64,000 bases of DNA from Streptococcus sp. VT 162 (GTDB lineage Bacteria; Bacillota; Bacilli; Lactobacillales; Streptococcaceae): contig CP007628.2 of assembly GCA_000688775.2 (NCBI GenBank), positions 1,674,001-1,738,000 of the forward strand. The letters run 5' to 3'. How positions within the stretch are numbered: the stretch's first letter is position 1; every line of letters starts with the position of its first letter. The position numbers and the translations under genes were made by a program. A model generated the notes under the pieces. It was given only the letters and a program-made list of their open reading frames with translations. It was not told the DNA's origin and made no database searches. Positions 35,271 to 43,592 of the stretch are shown here, piece by piece.

Positions 35271-37640
35271 TTATATACTGTGTCCCTTCTCCTCCAGTTC
35301 TTGTCTCTCATCACTTCTCTCACGTTCCATAAGGGCTTTTTTATTTGCACGTTGGGCTCTTTGAAGAGAGTTGGTCAAGTTTCTCATAAAATCTGTATTG
35401 ATGAGTGCTTTACCTTGAGATTGTTGGGTATTTTTTCTTTGCAAGACCTTTCTTTCTTGCATTTTTTGTGAAACAGCCTGAGCTAACTGACTTTTCTGGT
35501 TACTTTCTTCTTCCGGCAACAATTTTTGATAAAGTGATTTGAGTTCAGAAAATCCTTTCGCATTCTCCTGTTTTAATTTTTTAACAGTAGCTTGATCAGT
35601 CGTTTGTGAAATTTCCTTGTTTCGACTGTAAATCTGATGTTTCAGCTGAAAAATAGAGATATGGGTCTGTAGCTCTTCTATATAGCTATCTTTCGTCACA
35701 GGATAGCCCTTTAGAATAGTCAGCACTCCTTCATCTTGAAGAGGTTGAACTGCCGCTAATTCTCCCTTCAGACGTTTAATTGGTGCTTGAATTGCTAATA
35801 AATCAGCCTTTTCTACTGAAAATGAAACACTATCTTCAAACTGGTTAGCAAGAGATTGTTTTAGAGATTGGTCTGCTTCGCCTAGTTTATAATTTGGGGT
35901 CAGTTGCAATTCAGTCAGCTTCAGTCTTTGTTGAATTTCTTTCTTTTTCAATTCAATAAATGGCTTATCAGTTTCAAGTGGTTGAATTTGATCAAAAAGA
36001 GTTTTACGAACTAATAAACTACTTTGTTTTTCTTCCAATAGACTCAATTTTAATGCATAGCGAAATGTTCCTAACTCCTGGCGCTCTTTTAATGAACGAT
36101 CACTTTTCTTTTTAGCTGCTTCTACAAGATCTTTCAAATCAGCTGAAGAAAATAGCGATAAGTCTCGTAAACTAAGTTGCTTCTCCAGTAAGTCTTCTTT
36201 CATCTGACTCACATCATAAACTAATTCCGTAACATATTCAGGACGTCCCAAACCTGTTCCGTGTTTATCATAAGCAGCATAGACTGGTTTTGTAATTTCA
36301 ATAGATTTTGCCCCATCTTTCAACTCATAACCCAGTTTTTCCCAGGCATCTAGTGTTTTGATAACACTTGCATTGGGATCCTGTTCTAAAATCATTTGTT
36401 GATTCTTTACTGAGAAATTGGCCAAATTTTTTTCCAGCCGAACATCAGCTATTTCAGGAGCATTCTCACGAAATAGGTGCAAGATTTTATTTGCTAGTCG
36501 TTCTCTCAACTCCTTCTCTCGACTCGCAATTAATTGCTGCATATGATAGCCTGCAGCCTCCTGTTGTGTTTTCTCAACACGACCGTCAAGTTTCCGAATC
36601 TTCTCGTAGGTTGATTTTTTTCCAGTCGAATAAGCTCCTCTATAGGTTTCTAGGAACTCCTTCGTTTCTTTCAGAAATTCTTGATAGAGCTCTTTCCCAT
36701 CATTTTCTAAATAGGAGTCCAGATAGCGGTCAAGGAAGAATTTACTGACTGCAAAATCTCTTGCATTTGATCCATAGCGCCATTTTTTATCCATAGGCAA
36801 ATGATTATAAGCCTGCTCCAAAAAATTTTTTTCAGCTGAAGAACGCACCATCTGATCTCTAAATACAGAATTGATCAACTCACTTCTGATATTGGCCAAT
36901 ATTTGTTCTCGTCGAACAATCATTCCTCTAGTCTGTTCATTTAACAAGCCATGAAAAACATCACTTTTAAAACGCTCAATGGTTTTCTGAGAAAAATTAC
37001 CTCTATATTCCATTCGTCCACGAGGCCGATAGAAAATTTTTTCTCTTGCAGACTCGACTTCTGATAAGCCAAAATGCACATGAATATTATCCGTATTCAA
37101 GTGAATGTTAGCCCACCAAAATGATGAGTCGGATAAGCCTTCTTTTTCAATCAATCTTGGCAATGCTTCACGTATGACCGACTTGATAGCTTGCTGATCG
37201 ACTTTCCCAGTTTCCAGATCATATAATCCTTCTTTGGCTAAGAAATCATTATCAAAAGAGATAACACCCTGCCATAGAAGAGAGCCATTTTGATAAGCCT
37301 GTTCTAACTTACTTTTCAATTCAGTTACTTTGCTACGCTGCAAGTAATTGGCCTCTTTTGTAAAAATCGCTGTCATTTCTTTATTTTGATTTTCAGTAGC
37401 ATAAGAACGATTCATATAATCGATGTACTCCTGGAAATTAAGTTTTGTTTCTGGGACTTCAGCTTGGATTTTTTGTATTTCATCTTCAGTTAGAGACTCA
37501 ATATTTTGTCTGTGTGTTTCTAAATTTAATTCATTATCAACCTCGACAGCTTCGTCTCTATTGGTGTAGTCTACAAACCCACTATTTGCTTCTGTATATT
37601 GCAGCATGAAGGTAATACTTGGACTAGAAGATACGTTCAT
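35271..37640 (-). CDS. MobP-type conjugative relaxase
   Basis: 789 aa. Nicks oriT and stays covalently bound to the transferred strand. The metal-binding motif H180-x3-D-N-x-H187-x-H189 in WANIHLNTDNIHVHFG is the HUH/3H signature of MobP2/MobL-like relaxases. The C-terminal half is predicted coiled coil, rich in K, E, Q and L. The N-terminal tyrosine candidates are Y15 and Y25. The ATG at 37640 has GAGAGG upstream. It is the last gene of the mobilisation operon and ends in a terminator. No primase or helicase fusion is seen. Confidence 0.85.
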   Translation of the reverse strand: MNVSSSPSITFMLQYTEANSGFVDYTNRDEAVEVDNELNLETHRQNIESLTEDEIQKIQAEVPETKLNFQEYIDYMNRSYATENQNKEMTAIFTKEANYLQRSKVTELKSKLEQAYQNGSLLWQGVISFDNDFLAKEGLYDLETGKVDQQAIKSVIREALPRLIEKEGLSDSSFWWANIHLNTDNIHVHFGLSEVESAREKIFYRPRGRMEYRGNFSQKTIERFKSDVFHGLLNEQTRGMIVRREQILANIRSELINSVFRDQMVRSSAEKNFLEQAYNHLPMDKKWRYGSNARDFAVSKFFLDRYLDSYLENDGKELYQEFLKETKEFLETYRGAYSTGKKSTYEKIRKLDGRVEKTQQEAAGYHMQQLIASREKELRERLANKILHLFRENAPEIADVRLEKNLANFSVKNQQMILEQDPNASVIKTLDAWEKLGYELKDGAKSIEITKPVYAAYDKHGTGLGRPEYVTELVYDVSQMKEDLLEKQLSLRDLSLFSSADLKDLVEAAKKKSDRSLKERQELGTFRYALKLSLLEEKQSSLLVRKTLFDQIQPLETDKPFIELKKKEIQQRLKLTELQLTPNYKLGEADQSLKQSLANQFEDSVSFSVEKADLLAIQAPIKRLKGELAAVQPLQDEGVLTILKGYPVTKDSYIEELQTHISIFQLKHQIYSRNKEISQTTDQATVKKLKQENAKGFSELKSLYQKLLPEEESNQKSQLAQAVSQKMQERKVLQRKNTQQSQGKALINTDFMRNLTNSLQRAQRANKKALMERERSDERQELEEKGHSI

Positions 37641-37658
37641 TATTTTCCTCTCTTTGAA

Positions 37659-38219
37659 TTAAAATAGTCCATTTTTTCTTAAAAGAGCATAGTCTTTTAA
37701 TAACGGTTGTAATTCTTCAGGTTCAACTTGAAAATCATTGATCCACCGTCCTGATTGAGAAATGTGTAATTCTTTTTGCTCTTCAATAAATTGCATGGGA
37801 ATCAATAAGATATTTGGTTCTTCTAACTCTGAACCACTTTCTCGTTCTAAAAAGGCGACAATAAAATCTTGATTTCCTTTTGTCCTCAATTGCCAGTGAT
37901 GGGAGTTCCCGTTTTTCCTTTTATACAATGAGCTGTATTTTACATCAATCGTTAGACCATCTAGCCAAAAATCATATACTGGATTATTTTTCTTGAAATA
38001 CTTATTCGCATCCGTTGCATCTGGAACATACTTTTGAAAAAGCTCCTCGGCCATTCCCCCGAGCTTAGCTGTCCTAGAACCATACTGAATTTTATCTTGA
38101 ATTTTAAGGCAGCCACTCTTTATTAATTTCAAATGAGCTATATGAGTAGGTAGCCCTGACTGTTTCACCGCTTCATGAAAATCTCCTGTTTCTAAATATA
38201 TTTCAACAATATCTACCAT
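37659..38219 (-). CDS. PD-(D/E)XK-like nuclease candidate
   Basis: 186 aa. The N-terminus has a helix-turn-helix-like part (EAVKQSGLPTHIAHLKLIKS). The centre, GGMAEELFQKYVPDATDANK then YDFWLDGLTIDVKYSSLY, fits the E...D...D-x-K pattern of Holliday-junction-resolvase and Mrr-type endonuclease folds. The position in the mobilisation operon between the relaxase and a 149-aa gene suggests a role in DNA processing. I assign the fold by motif only. Confidence 0.55.
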   Translation of the reverse strand: MVDIVEIYLETGDFHEAVKQSGLPTHIAHLKLIKSGCLKIQDKIQYGSRTAKLGGMAEELFQKYVPDATDANKYFKKNNPVYDFWLDGLTIDVKYSSLYKRKNGNSHHWQLRTKGNQDFIVAFLERESGSELEEPNILLIPMQFIEEQKELHISQSGRWINDFQVEPEELQPLLKDYALLRKNGLF

Positions 38220-38229
38220 TTACTGTACC

Positions 38230-38679
38230 TCAATGAGAATGTTTGATAGTTTGACCACGTGCAATATCTTCTTGAATGACATCGTTGATTCGTGCCATCA
38301 ATTCATGTTGTGTAGGATCCAATCGTGAATGAATAGATTCCAATTCTTGGACATCAAAATCATCTTTCGTAATAGCATGAAAGTTGGTTAGCGTTAGATA
38401 GAGAATTTGATCAAGTTGACGATGAATTGCCTTGTTATCATTTCCAGAATCAAAGGCATCCCCCAAATTTTTTTCCAGTTGAGTCAGTCGCTCATAGAAA
38501 TTTTTTCCTTCTCCTAATTCAATAAAAAGTTTGTAAAAAACTTCAATCAAAGTGACAAGCGTTGCTGAATTATTTCGATACTGTTTCTGCAAAGCAGACG
38601 ATTCTTTCAAGTAGGATTTTATTTCCTTAAATTTTTCATGTGTTTCTTCGCTAAAATATAAGCTAAGTCTTGGATTCAT
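38230..38679 (-). CDS. Helical hypothetical protein of the mobilisation operon
   Basis: 149 aa, almost entirely alpha-helical by composition, beginning MNPRLSLYFSEETHEKFKEI, which resembles the start of a RHH DNA-binding protein (a strand and then SEETHEKFKEIK). May be a relaxosome accessory protein. Eleven bp or less separate it from its neighbours. Confidence 0.55.
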   Translation of the reverse strand: MNPRLSLYFSEETHEKFKEIKSYLKESSALQKQYRNNSATLVTLIEVFYKLFIELGEGKNFYERLTQLEKNLGDAFDSGNDNKAIHRQLDQILYLTLTNFHAITKDDFDVQELESIHSRLDPTQHELMARINDVIQEDIARGQTIKHSH

Positions 38680-38689
38680 TTTTCCCTCC

Positions 38690-39484
38690 TCAATTTTTCT
38701 GAGATGATCCTGTCAAATAATTGATTTTATATCCTGGTTGAATATTAAAGATATATACATCAAATGAGATCTCATCATCTTCAATACTCTGTGCTTCCAT
38801 ACGAACTCCTCTAGCAACTAATTCCACATTTCTAAAAATGGGAGTTACTCGATAGCGAACATGGTGGTTCGTATTTTTTATGTAGTTAGCAATTTTATTT
38901 TCATAGTAAACCATTGATGATTGTTCATCTTCAAAATTTGCATTTAAAGCACGTGTACCTGTAAATAAATTTTTAGCATTCGCATTCTCTCCACTTAATT
39001 GAAAACCGATTAAGTGAGAACGATTATATAAATAATCTTCTTTCCCGTTGAAAATTATTTTTTTATTTTTCCATCCTGTTGGTGTGATAGACGAAATAGA
39101 TTCTCTATCTTCAGTTGGCATCAAATCTTTTCCCAACATCGCTTCAGCAATTCCTACACGATTTAAAAAATCTAGATCAGAATATTTTTCCCAGCTGCCA
39201 CTTTCTAAACTCAATTCGCTTTTTGTAAATTGTGATTTTTCATTGACGACAATCACTTGATTTTTTCCGTCATACTCCTTCGATTTCAAATCATCATTTT
39301 TCAGAGTAGAATTCAAATTTGAGTTGGGATTTTTTTCTTCAGCTGAATCGGCTATATTCAATTGATTCGGGATATCATTTTGTGTCAAGCCAGATTTGAT
39401 AGCATTAAAATTGTTAGGTTGTACGATAAAGATGGCAAGAAAAATGAGAATGATGAACAGAGATTTATTCTTCTTCATTTTCAA
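38690..39484 (-). CDS. Secreted DNA/RNA non-specific endonuclease
   Basis: 264 aa. N-terminal signal or anchor segment (about 8-24, LFIILIFLAIFIVQ), a Ser/Asn/Lys-rich linker, then a beta-beta-alpha-metal nuclease domain with YNRSHLIGFQLSGENANAKN at about 153-172. The NRSH variant with its catalytic His is typical of streptococcal DNases of the mitogenic-factor group, related to pneumococcal EndA (DRGH). The start overlaps the previous gene (ATGA). Why a mobilisation operon encodes a surface nuclease is unclear; degrading extracellular DNA at the mating site is one idea. Confidence 0.82.
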   Translation of the reverse strand: MKMKKNKSLFIILIFLAIFIVQPNNFNAIKSGLTQNDIPNQLNIADSAEEKNPNSNLNSTLKNDDLKSKEYDGKNQVIVVNEKSQFTKSELSLESGSWEKYSDLDFLNRVGIAEAMLGKDLMPTEDRESISSITPTGWKNKKIIFNGKEDYLYNRSHLIGFQLSGENANAKNLFTGTRALNANFEDEQSSMVYYENKIANYIKNTNHHVRYRVTPIFRNVELVARGVRMEAQSIEDDEISFDVYIFNIQPGYKINYLTGSSQKN

Positions 39485-39828
39485 ACACCACCTGACCGTC
39501 GTTCAGCTTCAAGTGCAGATACATCATCCATAAAATATAACCAATTTGTGGTTAGTTCATTTACAATATCTTGTTTAACATTTAAAGCAGAAAGAGAAAT
39601 TTCATTCTTCAACATCAATTCTAAAATCTGACTTTGTTGTTTTTTGATATCGGACAATGTTTCCGCAAATTGATTATCGTACAAATTCAATCCGTCATTC
39701 ATTACGATATTTTGAACTTGCGACAACATAAATTCATTAAAGCTTGGATAGTTATATTTTTTTGAAATAGCCTGAAGTTGTTCAAACATATCGTCGGGAA
39801 CATTTCGAATTAAAAAATTTTTAGTCAT
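39481..39828 (-). CDS. Ribbon-helix-helix relaxosome accessory protein
   Basis: 115 aa from the ATG at 39828, which overlaps the end of the preceding gene. The N-terminus TKNFLIRNVPDDMFEQLQAI then SFNEFMLSQVQNIV is a clear RHH (strand, helix, helix). The C-terminus is helical. MobC-like RHH proteins bind near the nick site and help the relaxase. Second of two RHH genes directly next to the oriT candidate. Confidence 0.75.
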   Translation of the reverse strand: MTKNFLIRNVPDDMFEQLQAISKKYNYPSFNEFMLSQVQNIVMNDGLNLYDNQFAETLSDIKKQQSQILELMLKNEISLSALNVKQDIVNELTTNWLYFMDDVSALEAERRSGGV

Positions 39829-40138
39829 CACTTTCCACCTCTCCTTCATACTCTAACCAGCGTGAAATATGATCACCATAGCAATCCATTTTTTCTTCAA
39901 ATTCAGATAGTATCCTTGTCTGTTTTTTCATTTGTTCCAGAACATGGTCAGAAGCTAATTTCATATTTTCTAAATGAGCCACATACAAATCTTGAGCACG
40001 ATTAAATTTTCCGTACTCAATTTTTTCACGACAGATTGAGAGCAGAAAATCATTTAATGATTTGGCTTTATTTTTTTTTGCAAGAGCTTTTAGATAGCTA
40101 ACCTCTTCCTGTGTTAATCCTCTAATGAGAAGGTTCAT
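39821..40138 (-). CDS. Ribbon-helix-helix relaxosome accessory protein
   Basis: 105 aa. MNLLIRGLTQEEVSYLKALA then SLNDFLLSICREKI is a RHH motif similar to that of the next gene. The two look like diverged paralogues. First gene of the mobilisation operon, immediately downstream of the 412-bp repeat-rich gap taken as oriT; likely both an oriT-binding protein and an autoregulator. Confidence 0.75.
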   Translation of the reverse strand: MNLLIRGLTQEEVSYLKALAKKNKAKSLNDFLLSICREKIEYGKFNRAQDLYVAHLENMKLASDHVLEQMKKQTRILSEFEEKMDCYGDHISRWLEYEGEVESDD

Positions 40139-40550
40139 CTGTATCCTCCATCTTATTATTTATTGTCCTAAAAGCAGGACTTCTTTTTTCTTTTGTCGAA
40201 GCAAAAGCAAAAAGAAGCAAAAAAGAAAACTTCAACCTCGCAACATCACGAACCGTCACGGTTCTATTTTTGCGGTTTTTCAACACACTAACACACACAG
40301 AGGGACTAAGGTCCTTTTTAGGTGTGTTGTGGTAGAAAAGAGCATAAGGGAAACTGATATCACGTGCCGTGATATGTTGATAGTATCAACGTTTCCAATG
40401 ATATCAATTTTCTCGGTTTCACCTACTTACACACACATGTTATGCTTACCTTTACACACTTTATAGGTGTTATACTTACACTGTTTTTCTTCTTTACATA
40501 CTTTTACTTACACCGTTTTTGGTTTCGTTTGGAAGTTCAAAACTCAAAAA
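40139..40550. other. Candidate origin of transfer (oriT)
   Basis: 412 bp without a convincing gene, in front of the relaxosome operon. It contains perfect or near-perfect inverted repeats at 40250-40264 (GAACCG/CGGTTC), 40279-40328 (AACACACTAA/TTAGGTGTGTT around GGAC-TAAG-GTCC), 40357-40375 (ATATCACG/CGTGATAT) and 40376-40390 (GTTGATA/TATCAAC). Imperfect direct repeats of GTTAT[G/A]CTTAC...ACAC follow at about 40,438-40,515. This density of structure next to RHH and relaxase genes is typical of oriT. I cannot place the nick. Confidence 0.6.
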
Positions 40551-40838
40551 TTAAGACTGATTTTCAACTGGAAAGTTTCCTTCTTCACGATTTTTCTTAG
40601 CTGCTAAACGTTGTTCTTTTTCCTCTTCTTTGATGAAACTTAATTCCGTTTTTAACTCTTCAAAAATCGATTCATACGACTGATTTTTATTTTTCTTTAA
40701 TTGAATTTGAACATAAATTTTACCAATTTGTTTTTGAAGATTCTCTTCTGCTTCTTTACGTTCCTTTTCCAAAAGGGCAACTTTTTTCTTTGCCTCTTCT
40801 AGTTGATTATCAATTTTTGTTAAATCATTTTTAGCCAT
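40551..40838 (-). CDS. Coiled-coil protein next to oriT
   Basis: 95 aa, nearly all charged coiled coil (EEAKKKVALLEKERKEAEEN). Similar in size and composition to small MobC-like accessory proteins, but no DNA-binding motif is evident. Downstream of the 118-aa gene in the promoter-7 transcript. Confidence 0.6.
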   Translation of the reverse strand: MAKNDLTKIDNQLEEAKKKVALLEKERKEAEENLQKQIGKIYVQIQLKKNKNQSYESIFEELKTELSFIKEEEKEQRLAAKKNREEGNFPVENQS

Positions 40839-40871
40839 GATTACTTCTCCTTTTTTCTAATTTCGTATTTC

Positions 40872-41228
40872 TTAATTCCTTAATTTATTTCCTGCAAAGC
40901 TGGTAATTTTTTCTTTTACAATTTGGAAATTGCTCCACAAATCACCATCTAATTTTTTCAAATCAATCACATAAACTTCATGATCATTTTTCTTGATGGT
41001 TAGTGTGAAAGAACGTTCATCAATTTTAATTTCCTGTAGAACGAGGTACATTGAAGAAAACATTTCTCCTTTATACCCTGGATTACTATGATAGGTTATT
41101 CCATATTCATCAATATCCAGCACAACCCACTTCTGTTTTCTAATCAAACCTTTTGTACTTGTGAAAACAGTACGATGCTTTCTAACTGGTTGATTTTCCT
41201 TTGGTGCTAATTTAAGTTGTTCTTTCAT
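40872..41228 (-). CDS. Hypothetical protein, PH-like beta-rich
   Basis: 118 aa, soluble, alternating beta pattern (KWVVLDIDEYGITYHSNPGY, then ERSFTLTIKKNDHEVYVIDL). No family recognised. First gene after promoter 7, so it belongs to the transfer regulon. Confidence 0.6.
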   Translation of the reverse strand: MKEQLKLAPKENQPVRKHRTVFTSTKGLIRKQKWVVLDIDEYGITYHSNPGYKGEMFSSMYLVLQEIKIDERSFTLTIKKNDHEVYVIDLKKLDGDLWSNFQIVKEKITSFAGNKLRN

Positions 41229-41258
41229 TTTTCTGCCTTTCTTTTTTTGATTGATTCT

Positions 41259-41299
41259 AGTATAAGAGATAACTGAAAAAAATTTTTTAAAGGGACAAT
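41259..41299 (-). promoter_or_regulatory. Transfer-regulon promoter 7
   Basis: ATTGTCCCTTTAA (41287-41299), 22 bp, TATACT (41259-41264) on the minus strand. It drives the 118-aa and 95-aa genes. Confidence 0.78.
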
Positions 41300-41303
41300 C
41301 ATA

Positions 41304-41340
41304 AAAAATAAATCCCCTTAATTAAAAAATTAAGGAGATT
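41304..41340 (-). terminator. Terminator of the small membrane-protein operon
   Basis: Stem TCTCCTTAATT/AATTAAGGGGA followed by TTTATTTTTT on the minus strand, just after the stop of the 93-aa gene. Confidence 0.8.
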
Positions 41341-41348
41341 CATTCTCT

Positions 41349-41630
41349 TTATTCACTATCGTTTATCTTATCCCACAAGGGTTGGAACCAGATAGAGCTT
41401 AACAATGGACGATATAATATCTTTGTCAAAATTGTAGAAATCAAAATACTAAACCATAGTACACTCATGGTATCGTAATAATAAAGAATTGTAGAAGAGT
41501 TGAGATTTACAAACCACTGATAGGTAAGAAAAGCCGACACAGTAAGTAAAATATATAGAGTGAAGCAACAATCAATCATTATGAAAAACATTACATGGTA
41601 AATCTTTTTAAAACTTTTCTTTGATTTCAT
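41349..41630 (-). CDS. Small membrane protein
   Basis: 93 aa with two or three hydrophobic helices (about 9-33, 44-68 and possibly 69-82). No family recognised. Last gene of the operon that begins at 44,839. Confidence 0.6.
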   Translation of the reverse strand: MKSKKSFKKIYHVMFFIMIDCCFTLYILLTVSAFLTYQWFVNLNSSTILYYYDTMSVLWFSILISTILTKILYRPLLSSIWFQPLWDKINDSE

Positions 41631-41646
41631 TTTATTTTACCTCACT

Positions 41647-42657
41647 TTAATTCATTTCTACAGTTTCAATAGGGTTTGAAAATTCAAATGTTCCATCTTT
41701 GACTGCCTGTTTTTTCTTGTCCAAAGACTCCAATTTAGCCTTCAACTTTTCAATGTTCTTATAGGCTGTTTCAATAGTTCTATTCTTCGTTTCGATATTT
41801 GTATCTAGCGTAGCAATATTCTTTTGATTGGCTTCGAGATCATCACCTATTAGATATTTTGCTTCTGCTTGAAGACTCGCTTTTCGTGAGTTATCATCTT
41901 CAATTGATTCCTTCAATTGAGAAATTGATGTTGTCAATTTTTGAGACTGTTCATTCTGGAAATTGATCTCTTTTTCGATTTCCTGAAGAGTAAATTCTTC
42001 TCTGGAGACAACTTCAATAGCTTTGATTTCAAGCTGAGGATTTTGAGGAGTTACAAAGAATTGCACAGTGTCCTCTTCTCCAGATTTCTTCTGAGAAACC
42101 TTTTTAGAATCACTGGATGGCGATGAAATATTCACATCAATTGAGCTAGAAGAGACTGTCTGATTCGTCACATCGATCGCAAATGCACCAAAATTTTTCG
42201 GAACTCCTTTAATAATAACTGATACTTTATTATCAATGATTGGCACAACATCCATCTCTATTTTTGAGTCTTTATGCTGCGCATAGAGTTTCCATTTCAA
42301 TCGTTTGGCATCGATGCCCCGATCTATCGAAGTCGTAGCATCTTTCGTCTCAAATTGTAAAACAATAATTCCAGTATCTGGTGAATATTCCTGGCTAACC
42401 AGTTTCATCTCACCACTCCCATTCGCAAAAAATTGCTTTGTTTTGAGTTGTTCTGAAGTATATGTTTGTCTTTGTGGTGAGAAAATTGCTCCCATCAAAA
42501 GGGTCAACCAGGTCACAAACAACATTGAGAAAATAACTAGTTTTCTCTTAATAATATTCTCTTGAAACCAAACTTTAATCTTAATAAATGGTTTCAAAAT
42601 TGGGCTAGATTTTATCTTTTCAATCCATCGTTTGGATATTTCGATTAAAGTAGACAT
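41647..42657 (-). CDS. Membrane-anchored coiled-coil protein
   Basis: 336 aa from the ATG at 42657, which has AAGGAGA at about 7 nt. One transmembrane helix (about 38-58, LVIFSMLFVTWLTLLMGAIF), an extracytoplasmic beta-rich domain (about 60-205) and a C-terminal coiled coil (about 225-320). No family recognised. Its topology would allow it to reach into the cell wall, perhaps as a scaffold for surface exclusion or mating. It follows a 161-aa membrane protein by 1 bp. Confidence 0.65.
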   Translation of the reverse strand: MSTLIEISKRWIEKIKSSPILKPFIKIKVWFQENIIKRKLVIFSMLFVTWLTLLMGAIFSPQRQTYTSEQLKTKQFFANGSGEMKLVSQEYSPDTGIIVLQFETKDATTSIDRGIDAKRLKWKLYAQHKDSKIEMDVVPIIDNKVSVIIKGVPKNFGAFAIDVTNQTVSSSSIDVNISSPSSDSKKVSQKKSGEEDTVQFFVTPQNPQLEIKAIEVVSREEFTLQEIEKEINFQNEQSQKLTTSISQLKESIEDDNSRKASLQAEAKYLIGDDLEANQKNIATLDTNIETKNRTIETAYKNIEKLKAKLESLDKKKQAVKDGTFEFSNPIETVEMN

Positions 42658-42658
42658 T

Positions 42659-43144
42659 TTATTTCTCCTTCCTGATTTTTTCATAATACTGATTTGTTAA
42701 AGAGTTTATATCTGTCTTTTTTTCAGTAGCCCAAATTATAAATAATGATAAAGAAAAAACTATAATAGCTACACAAATAGTTACAAACATATCTCTCATT
42801 AACTCGACACTTCCAAAATAAAATGATTCAAAGACTGTCATAAAAGAAACTTCTTTTACTCCTACTAATTTAAGAAAAGTTGGACTCATATTAACTGAAT
42901 TTACAATTACATACGCATTAAATCCTAAAAAGAGATTTACTGATACTAAAACTAGCGAAATAAAACCAGATACACCTCCTAAAATTGCAAAAACTCGATA
43001 CTTCACATTTGTTTCAAACAACATATCAAAAGTTGATACATCATCAAAACCTTTTTGTTCACTCGATAGCGTGTAATTTTTTATACCTCTTAAATGTTTG
43101 TTAGCTCTTTTCTGCTTCAAAGTAGATGATTTAGTTCTTCTCAT
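42659..43144 (-). CDS. Membrane protein, two hydrophobic segments
   Basis: 161 aa from the ATG at 43144 (GGAAAGGAT upstream), overlapping the stop of the preceding gene. Basic N-terminus (RRTKSSTLKQKRANKHLRG), then transmembrane helices at about 52-75 and 118-142. No family recognised. Confidence 0.6.
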   Translation of the reverse strand: MRRTKSSTLKQKRANKHLRGIKNYTLSSEQKGFDDVSTFDMLFETNVKYRVFAILGGVSGFISLVLVSVNLFLGFNAYVIVNSVNMSPTFLKLVGVKEVSFMTVFESFYFGSVELMRDMFVTICVAIIVFSLSLFIIWATEKKTDINSLTNQYYEKIRKEK

Positions 43145-43352
43145 GCTTCTTATATCCTTTCCAAATAAATGAAATCTTACTTTTAGGCCAAACACTTTTT
43201 AGTAGCATTAAGAACGCCAATGGCAGTCTTTTCGTTTTGATTTCATTTCCGAAGTTATCACATATAGTTATCCTGAAGAGTGGTACGAACCAGATCGCAA
43301 TCAAGATAGTTCCAACCACGCCATGCGCAATAGCATTTAAAATTTGATACAT
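43131..43352 (-). CDS. Small membrane protein
   Basis: 73 aa with one N-terminal helix (about 5-28, LNAIAHGVVGTILIAIWFVP) and a possible second at 45-55, then a Lys-rich tail. No family recognised. Overlaps the next gene. Confidence 0.55.
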   Translation of the reverse strand: MYQILNAIAHGVVGTILIAIWFVPLFRITICDNFGNEIKTKRLPLAFLMLLKSVWPKSKISFIWKGYKKHEKN

Positions 43353-43361
43353 ACTACCTCC

Positions 43362-43592
43362 TTAAACACAGCCTAACTTTTCAGGTGCCAAATCCAATGT
43401 TAGCCAAAGAGCTTCATCATGCGAAATATGTGTTAGTTGTCCTCCCTCATCATTAAAACGATGTAGGGTAAACGTTCCATCTGATAATTTTCCTAAAACA
43501 ACCATTCCTTCATTTGTCCTAGTACGCCACAGTTCCCAATCATTTTGAAAAGCTGTCTCGGCCCATTTACTTAGCTTTACCCTTTTAGTCAT
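43362..43592 (-). CDS. Small hypothetical protein
   Basis: 76 aa, soluble, Trp-rich (WAETAFQNDWELWRTR). No family recognised. Overlaps the thioredoxin-like gene by 8 bp, so translation is probably coupled. Confidence 0.6.
   Translation of the reverse strand: MTKRVKLSKWAETAFQNDWELWRTRTNEGMVVLGKLSDGTFTLHRFNDEGGQLTHISHDEALWLTLDLAPEKLGCV

Noticed and set aside
40125..40466. 113-aa plus-strand open frame across the oriT candidate
   Set aside because: Composition is unlike a protein (runs of K, F, H and T), there is no RBS, and its bases are better explained by the inverted and direct repeats.
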